Source: JBMNKL01 sp050261495 | Lineage (GTDB): Bacteria; Bacillota; Clostridia; Acetivibrionales; DTU013 | Assembly (NCBI GenBank): GCA_050261495.1 | Contig: JBLNDI010000048.1 | Span: forward strand, 1-10,791 | Length of the DNA: 10,791 bases | Direction: 5' to 3' | Shown here: piece by piece, positions 1 to 6,049 of the stretch | How positions within the stretch are numbered: position 1 is the stretch's first letter | Layout of the letters: every line of letters starts with the position of its first letter | Translations under genes and position numbers: made by a program | The notes under the pieces: generated by a model | Told to the model about the DNA's origin: nothing | The model's database searches: none | What the model saw: the letters and a program-made list of their open reading frames with translations, nothing else

Positions 1-298
1 TATTTTATGTCAACTTCTCCTGGGTGGTCTTATTGCTATGCACTTTTTTCAAATCAGGAACTTCAAAAAATTCTTCATATCTTTTCTAAAAAGCTCTTGA
101 CTTTTATTAGCTGGTCTTTCATTTCTTTCATTTTACTACATTAACACGACAACAATACAGATTTTCAACTTGAAATATATGCATCAGTCCTACTATTTTT
201 CTACTCTTGACATTAATACTATTGACTCAACGTGGCCTGAGTGGTCATTATTGATGCCGGTGTTCTTGGAAACTGGTCATCAATAATATGGAATTCGC
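1..298. other. Left-edge non-coding stretch
   Basis: This AT-rich stretch lies downstream of the leftward arr gene. I see no convincing coding region in either strand. A 27-codon open stretch on the minus strand (about 49-132) has no start codon or ribosome binding site and is probably chance, or the tail of a decayed gene. The only clear structure is the inverted repeat at 247-287, listed separately. Confidence 0.5.
247..287. repeat. 10-bp inverted repeat (hairpin) downstream of arr
   Basis: ATTATTGATG (247-256) is perfectly complementary to CATCAATAAT (278-287). Inside it, CCGGT (257-261) can pair with ACTGG (272-276) around a 10-nt loop, with one bulged base. The hairpin begins 11 bases past the arr stop codon on the minus strand, where a terminator would be expected. 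No T-run follows on that strand, so it may be a weak or Rho-independent-like end, an mRNA-stabilising hairpin, or a remnant of a mobile-element end. Confidence 0.55.
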
Positions 299-1048
299 TC
301 AGTTAATAATTTCACTCTTGTTTTTAACCAAATTTTCGCGCCATTCCTGCCTCTCCTTGTTTGTTAGTTTCGCCCACTCAGTTGCTTCACCAATTATTCT
401 TAAAGGTTTTTTTGATCGATAAGAACGCGTTAAGTTACCAGGAAATTTTTTGTCAGTAACATTTGGATCGTTTTCAAATTCACCTGTTGGTTCTACTATA
501 TAAACGCGTTCTCTTCCTTCTCCTTTTGCTAATGCTGCTGCAAGTCCGGCACCATTGATATTAGCAGTGAAATAAATGTGGTTCATTTTAAGATCGGGTT
601 TGTAATTTGAATTTCCACCCGGTGTCAGTAAATCACCAATCTGCAAATCTGCCTTTGTTCCATGATAAAATGGTCCTTCATCAGAAGGCGCACCCTTATA
701 TGAATTTGACAGTTCATAATATTTTTTCGCATTATCAGAATCGCCCAACTTCTCATAACATTTGGCAATGTTTAGATATAAAGTTGAGTATGCACTCTTA
801 ACATCTTCATCATTTATATTTAATGCACACTGTAAAGATATTTCCATCCATTTCAATTTGTCTGTAATACTCTTTTGTTGACGAGCTAAATGATAAGCTG
901 CAATAAACCTTTCATAGTCGTCTGCTGCTTCATTCCATGCTTTATGAAACATCATGATGGCATCTTCAATTTTTCCACTATCCTCCAAACTCATCCCGCT
1001 CATGCAAAGTTTTATAACGACATTATTTGGATCAAATTTTGCACCCAT
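299..1048 (-). CDS. arr: TPR-Arr fusion: NAD(+)-rifampin ADP-ribosyltransferase with N-terminal helical repeat domain
   Basis: The C-terminal half (about residues 126-249) is a complete Arr domain. This family transfers ADP-ribose from NAD+ to the ansa-chain hydroxyl of rifamycins and so inactivates them in the cytosol. Family motifs seen are FYHGT (127-131), SNY (147-149), NHIYFTA (156-162), VEPTG (185-189) and the near-invariant DPNVTDKKFPGN (194-205). The catalytic triad known from the mycobacterial enzyme (His19, Tyr49, Asp84) maps with identical spacing to His129, Tyr159 and Asp194, so the enzyme should be active. Residues about 1-120 are helical with TPR-like pairs (about 26-60 and 88-118, for example LYLNIAKCYEKLGD), which a minimal Arr of about 140 residues lacks. 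GGAGG lies 7 bases before the ATG, fixing the start. The gene has its own upstream leader (1075-1301) and lies downstream of a GNAT gene on the same strand. The TPR part may mediate protein contacts or substrate choice; its role is unknown to me. Confidence 0.92.
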   Translation of the reverse strand: MGAKFDPNNVVIKLCMSGMSLEDSGKIEDAIMMFHKAWNEAADDYERFIAAYHLARQQKSITDKLKWMEISLQCALNINDEDVKSAYSTLYLNIAKCYEKLGDSDNAKKYYELSNSYKGAPSDEGPFYHGTKADLQIGDLLTPGGNSNYKPDLKMNHIYFTANINGAGLAAALAKGEGRERVYIVEPTGEFENDPNVTDKKFPGNLTRSYRSKKPLRIIGEATEWAKLTNKERQEWRENLVKNKSEIIN

Positions 1049-1074
1049 CCAATCACCTCCAAATTAACCGATTA

Positions 1075-1122
1075 TTATTCTGAACAATGATACATGCAGT
1101 TTTCCCAAAGTGCCTTTGCCAC
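1075..1122 (-). CDS. Possible 15-codon leader peptide upstream of arr
   Basis: A GTG-initiated frame encodes MAKALWENCMYHCSE and stops 26 bases before the arr ATG. A consensus GGAGG (1133-1137) sits 10 bases before the GTG, as good as the Shine-Dalgarno of arr itself. Position, length and signal fit a leader peptide whose translation modulates arr. It could equally be the surviving start of a lost gene. I recognise no known leader sequence. Confidence 0.4.
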   Translation of the reverse strand: MAKALWENCMYHCSE

Positions 1123-1200
1123 CGTTTTTATTCCTCCAAAACTATCAATATTTCATAATAGTACTTTCCTTTTCAACTATCTCCCTATTCGTCTTCTCCC

Positions 1201-1245
1201 TCAAAAATACCCTTCGATATGTTCCCTCAAACACATATCAAAGGG
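1201..1245 (-). terminator. Terminator-like hairpin upstream of arr (attenuator candidate)
   Basis: Read on the minus strand, CCCTTTGATATGT (1245-1233) pairs with ACATATCGAAGGG (1222-1210) over 13 positions including one G-U, around a 10-nt loop, and is followed by TATTTTTGA. The single non-Watson-Crick position is a G-U only in the leftward transcript and would be C-A in the rightward one, which points to function on the minus strand. It lies between the candidate arr promoter and the 15-codon ORF, so it could attenuate arr transcription. Otherwise it ends the GNAT transcript about 175 bases after that gene. Confidence 0.7.
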
Positions 1246-1271
1246 CAAAACAAATCGAATTATTAATTTCT

Positions 1272-1301
1272 ATATTACATTAATTAACCTAGTATTTTCA
1301 A
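1272..1301 (-). promoter_or_regulatory. Candidate sigma-A promoter for arr
   Basis: On the minus strand TTGAAA (1301-1296), an 18-base gap and TAATAT (1277-1272) form a plausible promoter in the AT-rich gap after the GNAT gene and ahead of the terminator-like hairpin. TTGAAT slightly upstream is an alternative -35. The region is very AT-rich, so chance matches are likely. Confidence 0.35.
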
Positions 1302-1419
1302 GTATTCAAGCAGTCTATTATTACGACATCAATACCACTGTCTCAACATGCCCCGTCCGAGAAAACATATCAGGGCAAATCCTGGCAAGGAAAAGCCCGC
1401 TGCGAGTATTGACAACCGG

Positions 1420-1941
1420 TTATCCTCTTCTTGCGCTGAATACAAAATGCGGCATATCCACACCGCGAAAGTGCCTGACAATTCGCTTGCGGATAAGCAT
1501 TCCATTTCGTATTGCGACATTCATCGAAGGGATATTGATGTTGCGTATAATAGTGAAGATTTCAGAATATCCGAGTACAGCAAAGCCATACTCTTTGCAG
1601 GCAATGGCCGCTTCGGTCGCATATCCCTTATGCCAATAATTACGATTGAACAGATACCCTACTTCGGGTACGCGTTCGCCTTCCACATCCTGCATCGTAA
1701 TACCGGCCTGTCCAATCATAGCGCCGGAGTCTTTGAGGATAACCGCCCAAAGCCCGACGCCGTCTTCTTTATACCGCTTCAAGTTGCGGTTTAGCCATTC
1801 CTGTGTTTCGGCGTCGCTAAAAGCGCCTTCATATGCATACATTGTCTGTTCATCCTGCAAAATGGCAGACAAATCCAATATATCCGATTGTGTCATCTCA
1901 CGCAGAATCAACCGCGGAGTTTCAAGAATTATTTTTGCCAA
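1420..1941 (-). CDS. GNAT-family N-acetyltransferase (RimJ/RimL-like)
   Basis: The 173-residue protein opens with ETPRLILREM, the hallmark start of RimJ/RimL-type acetyltransferases. It carries the acetyl-CoA-binding segment YWHKGYATEAA (102-112), then a C-terminal part with SMNVAIRNGM (139-148) and HFRGVDMPHFVF (157-168), which end many family members. It should transfer an acetyl group from acetyl-CoA to an amine. The substrate (protein N-terminus, small metabolite or drug) cannot be read from the sequence. The start codon is TTG (1939-1941), preceded by a G-rich Shine-Dalgarno (GGGGGG, 8 bases away), and matches the usual family start. It lies between the EamA exporter gene and arr on the same strand, a context that allows but does not prove a role in drug tolerance. 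Length is normal for the family. Confidence 0.88.
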   Translation of the reverse strand: MAKIILETPRLILREMTQSDILDLSAILQDEQTMYAYEGAFSDAETQEWLNRNLKRYKEDGVGLWAVILKDSGAMIGQAGITMQDVEGERVPEVGYLFNRNYWHKGYATEAAIACKEYGFAVLGYSEIFTIIRNINIPSMNVAIRNGMLIRKRIVRHFRGVDMPHFVFSARRG

Positions 1942-2103
1942 TGTACCTGCCCCCCTGTCCTACCTATCCTATCTTCCCTTGCTTTCTCCGTCATCATTCC
2001 TGCCCGGTTTCCTGAAGTAAGTCAATCTTTGCTTTGTACCGTTTTGTCCATGGACACACGGCAATGCAAACCGCACATATCTTACGCTTCAAATTTATAC
2101 CAT

Positions 2104-2132
2104 ATTTTATCATGTCTCACGCAAGAGAACAA
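2104..2132 (-). promoter_or_regulatory. Candidate sigma-A promoter for the GNAT gene
   Basis: On the minus strand TTGTTC (2132-2127), 17 bases and TAAAAT (2109-2104) lie in the 217-bp gap after the exporter gene. The -35 box is part of a small palindrome, GAACA-3 bases-TGTTC (2127-2139), which might bind a regulator. A separate 12-bp perfect palindrome, TGTCCATGGACA, lies further downstream at 2045-2056, inside the untranslated leader. Confidence 0.35.
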
Positions 2133-2158
2133 AGTGTTCGTTTTGCTTGTTCCGGATA

Positions 2159-3115
2159 TTACAATCTTTCCTTTATGCGGTCCAACGATACCGGGGAAGT
2201 TGTATCCGTGTTTTTGTTCCTGATAAGAATCATGCCAATGATTACAAGAAAACCACCCAACCATTTCATGTAATCGGTACTTTCACCTAATACTACGACC
2301 GACAAAAGCATAGAGGTAAACGGCATCATACCTGAGAAAGCCGCAGCCGTGAATGCACCGCACCGTCTTATTCCCGCATACCAGCAGATAAAAGCCAAAG
2401 CCGTAACAAAAACGCCGTACCAAAGCAGAGCTATCCAACCGGCTGTACCGATTCCAGGCAGTTTTTTCAAGGGATTCTCAAACGCTGAAGGAATCAGGCA
2501 TAGAATCAAAGCAATGGCCGAAACAATTGCTGTTTGTGCAATAGGACTTAGAGGTTCCTTCTGTTCTGTCTCCGCATTAACGGCAGAAATGCGTGACAGC
2601 GTGTTGAAGGCAGATTCACAAGCTGCCGCGCAAAGCACGAGCATATTCCCTCCGAAATGTTCCAAAGATATACTGTTCCCCGGCACTAACACTCCCTGAA
2701 TAATCAGAATACCTCCCACAGTACATAGTATCCCGGCAAGATTTTTGCCGCAGACCGGCTCCCTTAATACAATCATAGCGAGAAGCGCTGTTATAGCCGG
2801 GGTCGCGCCGGTTAATATGCCTGCTTCGCCGGCGCTGGTATGATGAAGGCCGCTTAGTAAAAATAGTCGGAACAGAAAAATACCGCATAAGGCCTGAAGC
2901 GACAAAAAAAGAAAATTGCGAAATGACATTTGCTGAATGTATAGGACAATCTGTTTTCTGCATAACGGAACCAAAAATACAAGTGCGAAGAACAAGCTGA
3001 CTGCTGTTATTGTAAAAGTACCGAGCTTTCCTGTAACAAATCTGGCCGATATAACGCTGGTTCCTGCCAGTGAAAAAGCACAAATCAAGCATAATTTCCC
3101 TTTCAATTGATTCAT
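2159..3115 (-). CDS. EamA/DMT-superfamily inner-membrane transporter
   Basis: From the chosen start the protein has 318 residues and about ten hydrophobic helices, arranged as two repeated EamA domains, the standard drug/metabolite transporter architecture. Family features include the ALCGIFLFRLFLLSGLHHTSAGEA segment at the end of the first half, with the following ATPAITALLAMIVLREP. The equivalent place in the second half is MMPFTSMLLSVVVLGE, near the C-terminus. Such carriers usually export amino acids, metabolites or drugs. The substrate is unknown. A TTG 18 bases upstream is in frame, but the ATG at 3113-3115 is preferred because GGGGGT lies 7 bases before it. The gene diverges from a MocR regulator, a pairing that commonly means the regulator controls the transporter. 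The substrate may then be an amino acid, amine or vitamin-B6-related compound, but this is inference. Confidence 0.88.
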   Translation of the reverse strand: MNQLKGKLCLICAFSLAGTSVISARFVTGKLGTFTITAVSLFFALVFLVPLCRKQIVLYIQQMSFRNFLFLSLQALCGIFLFRLFLLSGLHHTSAGEAGILTGATPAITALLAMIVLREPVCGKNLAGILCTVGGILIIQGVLVPGNSISLEHFGGNMLVLCAAACESAFNTLSRISAVNAETEQKEPLSPIAQTAIVSAIALILCLIPSAFENPLKKLPGIGTAGWIALLWYGVFVTALAFICWYAGIRRCGAFTAAAFSGMMPFTSMLLSVVVLGESTDYMKWLGGFLVIIGMILIRNKNTDTTSPVSLDRIKERL

Positions 3116-3137
3116 TCTGATTACCCCCAACAATCCA

Positions 3138-3165
3138 TTGCTTTTCTAATGCATGATGGTATAAT
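3138..3165 (+). promoter_or_regulatory. Candidate sigma-A promoter of the MocR gene
   Basis: TTGCTT (3138-3143), a 16-base spacer and a perfect TATAAT (3160-3165) lie in the divergent gap. Transcription would start near 3172, giving an untranslated leader of about 64 bases. The Shine-Dalgarno of the downstream gene is weak (GGTAG, 5 bases before the ATG). Confidence 0.55.
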
Positions 3166-3178
3166 TTAACTCAAACCA

Positions 3179-3199
3179 CCGGCTCATTAAAAGGGCCAG
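3179..3199. promoter_or_regulatory. Imperfect dyad in the MocR/EamA intergenic gap (operator candidate)
   Basis: CCGGCTC (3179-3185) and GGGCCAG (3193-3199) form an inverted repeat matching at 5 of 7 positions around the AT-only spacer ATTAAAA. It sits just downstream of the regulator's predicted start site and upstream of the exporter gene. That is where a MocR protein would bind to control itself and the divergent transporter. MocR sites are often direct repeats, so this is only a candidate. Confidence 0.3.
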
Positions 3200-3235
3200 T
3201 ACAGCACATATTTCTTAGTTCCAGTTGGTAGCATT

Positions 3236-4618
3236 ATGTTGGGTATTGAATTAAATCGAAAAAGTGAATTACAGTTGTGGCGTCAAATTTACCAGGCCCT
3301 AAAAACATTGATGCTGTCCGGGCAGCTAAAGGCCGGAGAAAATTTGCCATCCACAAGGGAACTGGCAAAGACGCTGAATGTTTCTCGCAATACGGTTTGC
3401 CAAGCTTATGACTTGCTGATTGCGGAAGGTTACATTATAAGCCGGCAGGGAGCTGCTGCGCGGGTTGCCGACGGCTTATACATTAAAACGGCCGAACAGA
3501 CATTATCATCAAAAATAGAAAGCCATGCAACCCCGCCGATTTCTGTTAGCTTTAAGACGGGCAGACCGGACTTAAGGCTATTTCCCAGGTTTCTTTGGCA
3601 GCAACTTATGTATAAGGCTTCCAAAGAACTGACTCTTGAGGCTTTTGGCTATATCGGACCGGAGGGATTGCCCGGTCTTCGAGCGGAAATTGCTAATTGG
3701 TTATTCAGAATCCGGGGTCTTAAGGTTTCTCCGGATAATATTTTTATAACCGCAGGCGCAACACATGGACTGCATCTTGTTGCAGAAATTTTATGCGGAG
3801 ACGGAAATCAAATATTGATTGAAGATCCCTGTCACATCGGAATGCTGGGCACATTCATAAACAAGAACTGCTCCATTGTTCCTATACCGGTTGATGCTAA
3901 CGGGATGCAAACTGATTACCTGCTAAAGTGTCAAAGTAAAGGTTCGATTTATGTTACGCCGTCTCATCAGTTTCCCTTGGGAGGAATTCTTCCGGTGTCA
4001 CGCCGCGTTGAGCTGATTCGCTTTGCCAGAGAAAATGATCTTTATATCATTGAAGACGATTACGACAGCGAATTCCGATACGGTGGCGAGCCCATTGCCC
4101 CGCTTTACACCCTGGACCCGAACCGTGTGATATATGTCGGCACCTTCAGCAAAGCAGTCTTTCCAGCACTGAGGATAGGCTATGTAATTCTGCCCTATCC
4201 TCTCCAGAAACGGTGGCGTAATCTGCGAACTCACACGGATGTACAAAATCCTTCCTTCGAGCAGGCTGCTTTGGCGGAATTTTTGCGGACTCGCAAGCTT
4301 GACAGGCATGTCCGGAAGATGCGTAAAATATATGGTCATCGCCGACAGGTATTGCTGGAGTCACTAAAAGAAGCCTTTGGCAGTAATTGGATTGCATATG
4401 GAGATTCAGCCGGATTGCATGTCGCTATTGATTTTCCCGGTATGCGATTTGATAAATCTTTTATCGAAAAGTGCCGGCAAAATGGATTATATATTACTCC
4501 GGTAGAAAGACATTGCATAGAAAAGGACCGGCATCAAAGCAAACTGCTAATTGGATATGGTCACCTGGAACCTGATGAAATCAAAAAAGGTGTTTTGATA
4601 TTATCCAGGTGTTTTTAA
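3236..4618 (+). CDS. MocR/GabR/PdxR-family transcriptional regulator (GntR HTH fused to aminotransferase fold)
   Basis: The 460-residue protein has a GntR-type winged helix at about residues 10-78 (LPSTRELAKTLNVSRNTVCQAYDLL) joined by a linker to a fold-type I aminotransferase domain (about 105-460). In that domain, EDDYDSEFRY (273-282) supplies the Asp and Tyr that contact PLP. GTFSKAVFPALRIGY (302-316) carries the Schiff-base lysine, Lys306. MocR proteins bind PLP or a PLP-amino-acid adduct and act as DNA-binding regulators rather than enzymes. All expected PLP residues I can check are present, so it should bind the cofactor. Length is normal. The likely targets are its own gene and the divergent EamA exporter. 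Which effector it senses (for example an amino acid or pyridoxal phosphate) is not evident. Confidence 0.93.
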   Translation: MLGIELNRKSELQLWRQIYQALKTLMLSGQLKAGENLPSTRELAKTLNVSRNTVCQAYDLLIAEGYIISRQGAAARVADGLYIKTAEQTLSSKIESHATPPISVSFKTGRPDLRLFPRFLWQQLMYKASKELTLEAFGYIGPEGLPGLRAEIANWLFRIRGLKVSPDNIFITAGATHGLHLVAEILCGDGNQILIEDPCHIGMLGTFINKNCSIVPIPVDANGMQTDYLLKCQSKGSIYVTPSHQFPLGGILPVSRRVELIRFARENDLYIIEDDYDSEFRYGGEPIAPLYTLDPNRVIYVGTFSKAVFPALRIGYVILPYPLQKRWRNLRTHTDVQNPSFEQAALAEFLRTRKLDRHVRKMRKIYGHRRQVLLESLKEAFGSNWIAYGDSAGLHVAIDFPGMRFDKSFIEKCRQNGLYITPVERHCIEKDRHQSKLLIGYGHLEPDEIKKGVLILSRCF

Positions 4619-4656
4619 CTATAACTCCTTACCACTCTCCGTTTAAATATCGCCTT

Positions 4657-4740
4657 TTACAGGTATTTCTTGATTATTTCTTCATCGCTGCCGCCAATTG
4701 CTGCATAAGATGTATATATCCATCTAGTGCTGTGGATATT
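4657..4740 (-). pseudogene. Possible C-terminal remnant of an IS200/IS605-type transposase
   Basis: A 27-codon open stretch on the minus strand reads through IYTSYAAIGGSDEEIIKKYL and stops. A Tyr/Gly-rich strand followed by a helix of the EEIIKKYL type is how many IS200/IS605 TnpA proteins end. There is no start codon and no upstream portion in any frame, so at most a fragment survives. It overlaps the 3' end of the small germination-associated gene in another frame. The assignment rests on resemblance recalled from memory and is weak. Confidence 0.25.
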
Positions 4741-4945
4741 TTATGCCCATTACATCAACAATAATATGCTCCAGGGCTTTCATCGGACTTGGTATAGGTA
4801 TGTCAAGAACGTACAGTAAACCTAATGCAAAGGCAATGATATACAGGATGGAAAAAGCTGCAAGCTCCCTCCGCTCCCCCCTCTTTATAAGCCCTGGAAC
4901 GTTGATTATAATGATTAAAGCATAAATCAACAGAAGAAATATCAT
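4724..4945 (-). CDS. Small two-helix membrane protein, candidate germinant-receptor D subunit
   Basis: The 73-residue protein has two predicted membrane helices (about residues 2-17 and 28-47) separated by the charged turn KRGERRE, then a short soluble tail (PMKALEHIIVDVMGI). Its ATG overlaps the gerAB stop codon (ATGA) and an AGGGGC-rich ribosome binding site lies inside gerAB, so it is translationally coupled as the last gene of the operon. Small two-helix D proteins encoded in or beside gerA-type operons of Bacillus are known to modulate receptor function. Size, topology and position fit that group, but the sequence itself is not diagnostic. No clear terminator follows before the convergent MocR gene. 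Confidence 0.7.
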   Translation of the reverse strand: MIFLLLIYALIIIINVPGLIKRGERRELAAFSILYIIAFALGLLYVLDIPIPSPMKALEHIIVDVMGIKYPQH

Positions 4946-6048
4946 GTGCCCCTGCCCCTTTCACGTTTCGGCAAACCGCGGATTTTCGCAATCAACAACG
5001 ACAACGGCGGGATAACAAACATAAGTGGAACAGTATAAATAATGCCCGCATTTTGTGTAATCATAGCATGATCTACCGGTGATTTGTAAACAGTGGCGGC
5101 AATAATTACCTCGATGCCGGCTAAAGGTAAAACCAGCGGTATATATGACTTTAAGCCGAATAATTGTGAAAGCGCTACTGCCAATGCATAAAAGAAAAGG
5201 CTGCATTTGAAAAATATTAAGACCGTCTGTATAATACCTATTAAAAAATCCATCCTTGTTAAAACGGTCCCGATATCAATTAGACGGATTGACTGAAACG
5301 ACGTAGAGGTCCATATGGTTTGTGTATTGCCTAACACCGCTGTATTTCTGACAGCCATAATAAGAAGGCTTATAGCGCCGATTAATAATCCAAAAAAAGT
5401 GTTTTTAACCGCATGCTCAGTCTTATTCAGCGACCCTATAATCATAAGGAAAACAAGTATTTCACCAAAGGGAATGGCCGCCACGATATGGATACCCTGA
5501 AATATTTTTATAAACGGCAGCTCAAAAAGCGGCAGAAGATTGGAGAAATCCATCTGGTCAATCAAAAGAATGAATGTGCTGATTATTACAAACACCCCGG
5601 CAGCTACAAACAAATGGCTTACCCTTGCCAATACTTCTATGCCTTTGGCAACAGCATACGCGCAGGTCGCAGTAAAAATTGCCAGCACGAAAACAGAAGG
5701 CGTGTCCGGCATTAAAAAAGTTGCATATAAATTGCCAACATCACGGATATTAAAAGACAAAGTTATAAAATAAAAATAAATATAATATATGGACACAGCT
5801 TTTCCCAGAAAACGGCCATACACTATATCATTAATCTGAACCGCATTCATTCCCTGAAACCTTTTTGCAAGGGCTGCATAAGAAAGAACAAAAGGGGTTG
5901 TTGCAGCCAATCCTGCTAATATAACCATCCATGTTTGTTGTTTGGTTATTCCTACTGTAAAATCTATCAATAATCCCGAGCCTTGGACAAAACCAGCAAT
6001 TAAGAAAAGTAATTGCCAACTGCTGATTTTTCCTTTTTCAATGCTCAT
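4942..6048 (-). CDS. gerAB: Spore germination receptor B subunit (GerAB/ArcD/ProY-type permease)
   Basis: This is a very hydrophobic protein of 368 residues with about ten membrane helices, of the APC-superfamily GerAB family. The opening, KISSWQLLFLIAGFVQGSGLLI, is typical: many GerAB proteins start with ISxxQ and a glycine-rich first helix. GerAB sits in the spore inner membrane and is thought to bind the nutrient germinant. It acts with GerAA and GerAC. I prefer the ATG at 6046-6048, which has GAGGAG 7 bases upstream and lies one base after the gerAC stop. The in-frame GTG at 6064-6066 would overlap gerAC and has no clear ribosome binding site. The B gene comes third here (order A-C-B), as in gerK operons. 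The germinant cannot be deduced. Confidence 0.92.
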   Translation of the reverse strand: MSIEKGKISSWQLLFLIAGFVQGSGLLIDFTVGITKQQTWMVILAGLAATTPFVLSYAALAKRFQGMNAVQINDIVYGRFLGKAVSIYYIYFYFITLSFNIRDVGNLYATFLMPDTPSVFVLAIFTATCAYAVAKGIEVLARVSHLFVAAGVFVIISTFILLIDQMDFSNLLPLFELPFIKIFQGIHIVAAIPFGEILVFLMIIGSLNKTEHAVKNTFFGLLIGAISLLIMAVRNTAVLGNTQTIWTSTSFQSIRLIDIGTVLTRMDFLIGIIQTVLIFFKCSLFFYALAVALSQLFGLKSYIPLVLPLAGIEVIIAATVYKSPVDHAMITQNAGIIYTVPLMFVIPPLSLLIAKIRGLPKRERGRGT

Positions 6049-6049
6049 A

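Noticed and set aside
49..132. Minus-strand open stretch ending LFRKDMKNFLKFLI
   Set aside because: It is only 27 codons in AT-rich DNA with no start or ribosome binding site. It might be a decayed gene tail but cannot be told from chance.
1094..1794. Rightward open frames of 181 and 148 codons opposite the GNAT gene
   Set aside because: They overlap a clear GNAT gene on the other strand, have no ribosome binding sites and show no recognisable family. The MPRPRK start of one frame (1348) recalls DUF134 proteins, but the similarity ends at once.
2045..2056. 12-bp palindrome TGTCCATGGACA as an operator
   Set aside because: It lies inside the probable untranslated leader of the GNAT gene, well away from the candidate promoter, and a single short palindrome is not enough evidence.
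3131..3133. TTG as start of the EamA transporter
   Set aside because: The ATG at 3113-3115 has a well-placed GGGGGT 7 bases upstream and gives the normal N-terminus; the TTG has no ribosome binding site.
5315..5773. Rightward open frames inside gerAB and similar ones across gerAC and gerAA
   Set aside because: They are shadows of strongly supported germination-receptor genes and have no coding features of their own.
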